From: Campylobacterota bacterium
GTDB taxonomy: Bacteria; Campylobacterota; Campylobacteria; Campylobacterales; Sulfurovaceae
NCBI GenBank assembly: GCA_030595845.1
Contig: JAUVCL010000100.1
Span: forward strand, 1-7,334
Reading direction: 5' to 3'
Length of the DNA: 7,334 nt
Shown here: piece after piece, positions 4,984 to 7,334 of the stretch
How the letters are laid out: each line of letters starts with the position of its first letter
How positions within the stretch are numbered: the first letter of the stretch is position 1
Notes under the pieces: model-generated
Told to the model about the DNA's origin: nothing
The model's input: only the letters and a program-made list of their open reading frames with translations
Database searches by the model: none
Made by a program: the position numbers and the translations under genes

Positions 4984-5018
4984 TTTCTCATTTTTAATTT
5001 CTCATTTCTAATTTCTAT
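4984..5018. repeat. Degenerate heptamer array, TTTCTCA-like x5
   Basis: Five units in register read TTTCTCA, TTTTTAA, TTTCTCA, TTTCTAA and TTTCTAT. The 14 bases at 4993-5006 are identical to 61-74 in the murI array, so both belong to one repeat family. The T-rich array lies directly upstream of the likely promoter of the next gene and could supply the T-rich region that Campylobacterota promoters often use in place of a -35 box; that use is inference. Confidence 0.75.
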
Positions 5019-5020
5019 GT

Positions 5021-5026
5021 TATGAT
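5021..5026 (+). promoter_or_regulatory. Possible -10 box for the outer-membrane protein gene
   Basis: TATGAT lies just after the T-rich heptamer array and about 29 bp before the start codon. A second AT-rich option overlaps it (TTATAT at 5027-5032). The spacing to the AAAAGG ribosome-binding site at 5043-5048 allows a short leader. No -35 box is recognisable. Confidence 0.4.
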
Positions 5027-5054
5027 TATATGAATAAATATTAAAAGGTCTGCC

Positions 5055-5618
5055 ATGTACTTAAAAAAACTTATTTTCTCTTCTCTGCTCTCATTAGGCT
5101 TACTCCATGCCCAAAATAGTGTTGCGCTTAACATCAACAGTGATGATCTTGAAGTACAAGCAGCTGTAGATCTCAATACCTACGCAGATTATTCAGACAG
5201 TACCACCTACATCTTGGATGTATCCTATCTTCATACCGATGGGGATGATCTCTTTACGCTGGGTCTAAGTGGAGAAAATACTTTCCAAGGACTTGAAGGT
5301 CTTGCACTTGGTTTTGGTGCTAAGCTTGTTTTTACAGATAATTTTATTGCACTTCCTCTTTATGGAAAAGCGAGCTACAGACTCCCTTTCAATGACAGTA
5401 TTCCAAGTACTTCTCTCTCAACAAGTCTTGCCTATGCACCCTCTGTACTGACCTTTTCTGATGGAGAAAGCTATACAGAATTTAGAGTCGAAGCCAATAT
5501 GGAAGTGATTCAAAACATTCATCTATTCGCAGGCTACCGTAACATAGATACTGAGTATGAGAAGTACGATAAAACATTTAATGACAGCTTTTATGGTGGA
5601 ATGAAACTTAGTTTTTAG
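5055..5618 (+). CDS. YfaZ-like outer-membrane beta-barrel protein
   Basis: This 187-residue protein is probably exported to the outer membrane. Residues 1-19 form a signal peptide with a basic N-terminus (KK at 4-5), a hydrophobic core and likely cleavage after LHA. The mature part alternates polar and hydrophobic residues in strand-like stretches rich in Gly, Tyr and Ser, and ends in Phe (GGMKLSF), as outer-membrane barrels do. The order of motifs fits the YfaZ family as I remember it: a HTDGDD turn near 60-65, LGFGAKLVFTD near 85-95, YAPSVLTFSDGESYTEF near 127-143 and LFAGYRNID near 157-165. The molecular function of that family is not known to me. AAAAGG lies 6 nt before the ATG. It is preceded by a gap of 231 bp, so it probably has its own promoter. 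It is separated by 33 bp from galE. An unrelated small porin-like barrel is the alternative. Confidence 0.75.
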   Translation: MYLKKLIFSSLLSLGLLHAQNSVALNINSDDLEVQAAVDLNTYADYSDSTTYILDVSYLHTDGDDLFTLGLSGENTFQGLEGLALGFGAKLVFTDNFIALPLYGKASYRLPFNDSIPSTSLSTSLAYAPSVLTFSDGESYTEFRVEANMEVIQNIHLFAGYRNIDTEYEKYDKTFNDSFYGGMKLSF

Positions 5619-5625
5619 TTAAAAA

Positions 5626-5631
5626 TATAAT
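5626..5631 (+). promoter_or_regulatory. Possible -10 box for galE
   Basis: A perfect TATAAT preceded by a T-rich and A-rich stretch sits in the 33-bp gap upstream of galE. Its start point would fall near 5638, immediately before the GGGGGA ribosome-binding site, giving a very short leader. Co-transcription with the gene upstream is also possible. Confidence 0.4.
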
Positions 5632-5651
5632 CAAATCTTAGGGGGATTTTA

Positions 5652-6659
5652 ATGTCTATTTTAGTTACCGGCGGTGCTGGTTATATTGGTTCGCATACTG
5701 TCATTTTACTTATTGAAGCAGGCTATGAGATAGTTATTTTTGATAACTTTTGTAATGCTTCAAAAGAAGCCATCAAAAGAGTGGAGAAGATCGTTGGTAA
5801 GGAGATCACCACTGTTGAAGGTGATGTAAGAAACAGAGAAGCTCTTCATTCTGTCTTTAACACCCATACCATTGAGGCTGTCATACACTTTGCAGGCCTT
5901 AAAGCGGTAGGTGAATCTGAAGAAAAACCTCTGAAGTATTATGATAACAATGTCAATGGAACAGCTGTTCTTTGTGAAGTAATGGCGGAACATGGATGTA
6001 AATCTATTGTATTTTCTTCTTCCGCAACCGTTTACGGTGATCCTCATACCACACCTATTTTGGAAAGCTTCCCCCTCTCTGCCACCAATCCTTATGGAAG
6101 ATCTAAACTTTTTGTTGAAGAGATACTCAGAGATCTTTACATCTCAGACAATGAATGGAAAATCGTTCTACTTCGATACTTTAATCCTGTGGGCGCACAT
6201 AAGTCTGGAACTATCGGAGAAGATCCTAACGGTATCCCAAACAACCTCATGCCATACATCGCACAAACTGCAGTAGGAAAACTCTCCTGTCTTGGTGTAT
6301 TTGGAGATGATTACGATACCCATGACGGTACAGGAGTACGTGATTACATACACGTCATGGATCTAGCTGACGGTCATGTCAAAGCCTTAAACAAAATAAA
6401 AAGTTTTACAGAGGTTATGACCATCAATCTTGGTACAGGAACAGGCTACTCCGTACTTGATATGGTCAAAGCTTTTGAAAAAGCATCAGGAAAAGAAGTG
6501 CCCTATTGCATAGCACCAAGACGTGCAGGCGATATAGCAAAATGTTACGCAAATCCCTCTTACGCCAAAGAAGTCTTAGGTTGGGAAGCAAAGAAAAATA
6601 TAGAAGAGATGTGTGAAGACTCTTGGAGATGGCAATCTGAAAATCCAAAAGGATTTTAG
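5652..6659 (+). CDS. galE: UDP-glucose 4-epimerase
   Basis: This 335-residue cytoplasmic enzyme interconverts UDP-glucose and UDP-galactose (in some relatives also the N-acetyl forms) with bound NAD. It is an extended short-chain dehydrogenase. The Rossmann nucleotide-binding motif TGGAGYIG is at 6-13, the NAD-ribose Asp is in FDN (D31), GDV is at 57-59 and FAGLKAVGES starts at 80. The catalytic Ser is S124 in SSSATVYG, and the Tyr-x3-Lys pair is Y148 and K152 in NPYGRSK. These agree almost residue for residue with the E. coli enzyme (S124, Y149, K153). RYFNPVGAH and VRDYIHVMDLA in the substrate domain are also typical GalE. Length is normal and nothing is missing. GGGGGA lies 5 nt upstream of the ATG. 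The gene is followed after 51 bp by a hexose-phosphate mutase gene, which suggests supply of sugar nucleotides for lipopolysaccharide or another surface glycan. Substrate range cannot be read from the sequence. Confidence 0.96.
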   Translation: MSILVTGGAGYIGSHTVILLIEAGYEIVIFDNFCNASKEAIKRVEKIVGKEITTVEGDVRNREALHSVFNTHTIEAVIHFAGLKAVGESEEKPLKYYDNNVNGTAVLCEVMAEHGCKSIVFSSSATVYGDPHTTPILESFPLSATNPYGRSKLFVEEILRDLYISDNEWKIVLLRYFNPVGAHKSGTIGEDPNGIPNNLMPYIAQTAVGKLSCLGVFGDDYDTHDGTGVRDYIHVMDLADGHVKALNKIKSFTEVMTINLGTGTGYSVLDMVKAFEKASGKEVPYCIAPRRAGDIAKCYANPSYAKEVLGWEAKKNIEEMCEDSWRWQSENPKGF

Positions 6660-6673
6660 TACTCGGGTTTCGC

Positions 6674-6679
6674 TATACT
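6674..6679 (+). promoter_or_regulatory. Possible -10 box for the phosphohexomutase gene
   Basis: TATACT in the context TTCGCTATACTTAAAA lies in the 51-bp gap after galE. It would give a start near 6686 and a leader of about 25 nt. Read-through from galE is equally possible because no terminator is seen in the gap. Confidence 0.35.
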
Positions 6680-6710
6680 TAAAAATCAAAATTCAATCAA
6701 GGTATATGAC

Positions 6711-7334
6711 ATGATCAACAAATCAATTTTCAGAGAATACGATATCCGAGGTATCTTCGAAAAAGAACTTAACGAACAGAGTGTGAAACTTATAGGCTAT
6801 TACCTTGGTCAAAAAATCGCCGGAGGTAAAGTTGTCTCCATCGGTTATGATGCCCGTTCACATTCACCCATCTTAAGAGATTACCTTACTTCTGGACTCA
6901 ATGCAGCAGGTTGTAAAGTCTTAGACATGGGAATGGTGGCAACACCAGTAAACTATTACAGTAACTATATTGATTTTGATGGCAAAGACTCCCATAAAAT
7001 AAGTACAGATGCATCCATTATGATCACAGGTTCGCACAATCCTTCTGAGTATAACGGTTTTAAGATGACTGTTAATCAGAGTCCTTTCTTTGGAGAAGCT
7101 ATTTATGCACTGGGTGATGAGATCATTGCCAATCAAGATAAAGTCATTCCAGACAACATAGAAAAAATTAACATCGATGTAAAAACACCTTATATTAACT
7201 ATATGGTAGAACAATTTTCTCATCTTAAAAACTTCCCTCAAAAAATTGTTATTGATGGAGGTAACGGTGTTGCGGATACTGTTATAACAGATATTTTTGA
7301 TGCTTTGGAATTTAATTACACTGGACTATACCTT
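6711..7334 (+). CDS. algC: Phosphomannomutase/phosphoglucomutase, N-terminal 208 codons (partial, runs off right edge)
   Basis: The open frame from ATG 6711 continues to the last base of the window. It encodes an alpha-D-phosphohexomutase, which moves phosphate between C6 and C1 of mannose or glucose to feed sugar-nucleotide synthesis. The N-terminal REYDIRG (8-14) and YDAR (46-49) are family blocks. The active-site loop TGSHNPSEYNGFK spans 106-118 and places the phosphoserine at S108, the same number as in Pseudomonas aeruginosa PMM/PGM (AlgC). VIDGGNGVA (180-188) begins the second domain. The metal-binding DGDGDR loop would come after the window edge. AAGG stands 8 nt before the ATG; the overlapping ATG at 6706 is followed at once by a stop. 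Assignment to the bifunctional PMM/PGM type rather than a phosphoglucosamine mutase rests on TGSHNP and REYDIRG. The symbol is by family resemblance; manB would be an equally defensible name. Confidence 0.92.
   Translation, partial: MINKSIFREYDIRGIFEKELNEQSVKLIGYYLGQKIAGGKVVSIGYDARSHSPILRDYLTSGLNAAGCKVLDMGMVATPVNYYSNYIDFDGKDSHKISTDASIMITGSHNPSEYNGFKMTVNQSPFFGEAIYALGDEIIANQDKVIPDNIEKINIDVKTPYINYMVEQFSHLKNFPQKIVIDGGNGVADTVITDIFDALEFNYTGLYL

Noticed and set aside
4823..5018. CRISPR array or mini-satellite coding region
   Set aside because: The units are contiguous heptamers with no spacers, and no cas gene or long open frame covers them.

Overview
The window looks like a chromosomal segment of a Campylobacterota (Epsilonproteobacteria) species, most like the Sulfurovum/Sulfurimonas type. 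The reasons are AT-rich coding, good TATAAT-type -10 boxes without clear -35 boxes, and gene order: rho beside murI (as I recall from Helicobacter pylori) and rho beside a divergent ccoI-ccoS pair (as I recall from Campylobacter jejuni). The genus is inferred; no rRNA or tRNA is present. All main genes look intact and housekeeping in type.

Minus strand, 1-1956: a small unrecognised membrane protein (1567-1956), then transcription termination factor Rho (115-1443), then the first 26 codons of glutamate racemase murI (1-80, running off the left edge). The start region of murI is unusual: its Shine-Dalgarno and start codon lie inside a tandem heptamer array.

Plus strand, 2046-7334: ccoI, the copper-exporting P1B ATPase that supplies copper for cbb3 cytochrome oxidase assembly, starting at TTG; a 102-bp REP/BIME-like palindromic element whose first bases form the ccoI stop codon; ccoS, the small cbb3 assembly protein; a 231-bp gene-free gap with three more heptamer arrays; a YfaZ-like outer-membrane barrel protein; galE (UDP-glucose 4-epimerase); and the first 208 codons of a phosphomannomutase/phosphoglucomutase. 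The last two probably supply sugar nucleotides for surface polysaccharide. The divergent intergenic region between the membrane protein and ccoI contains a 28-bp near-perfect dyad with a -10-like box in each arm.

No new multi-gene system is visible. The most interesting content is small and non-coding: (1) two GTAG-headed hairpins in inverted orientation between ccoI and ccoS; (2) four heptamer-periodic arrays, two of them sharing an exact 14-bp segment 4.9 kb apart; (3) the murI start built from one of these arrays, with overlapping five-codon mini-ORFs in front of the true start.
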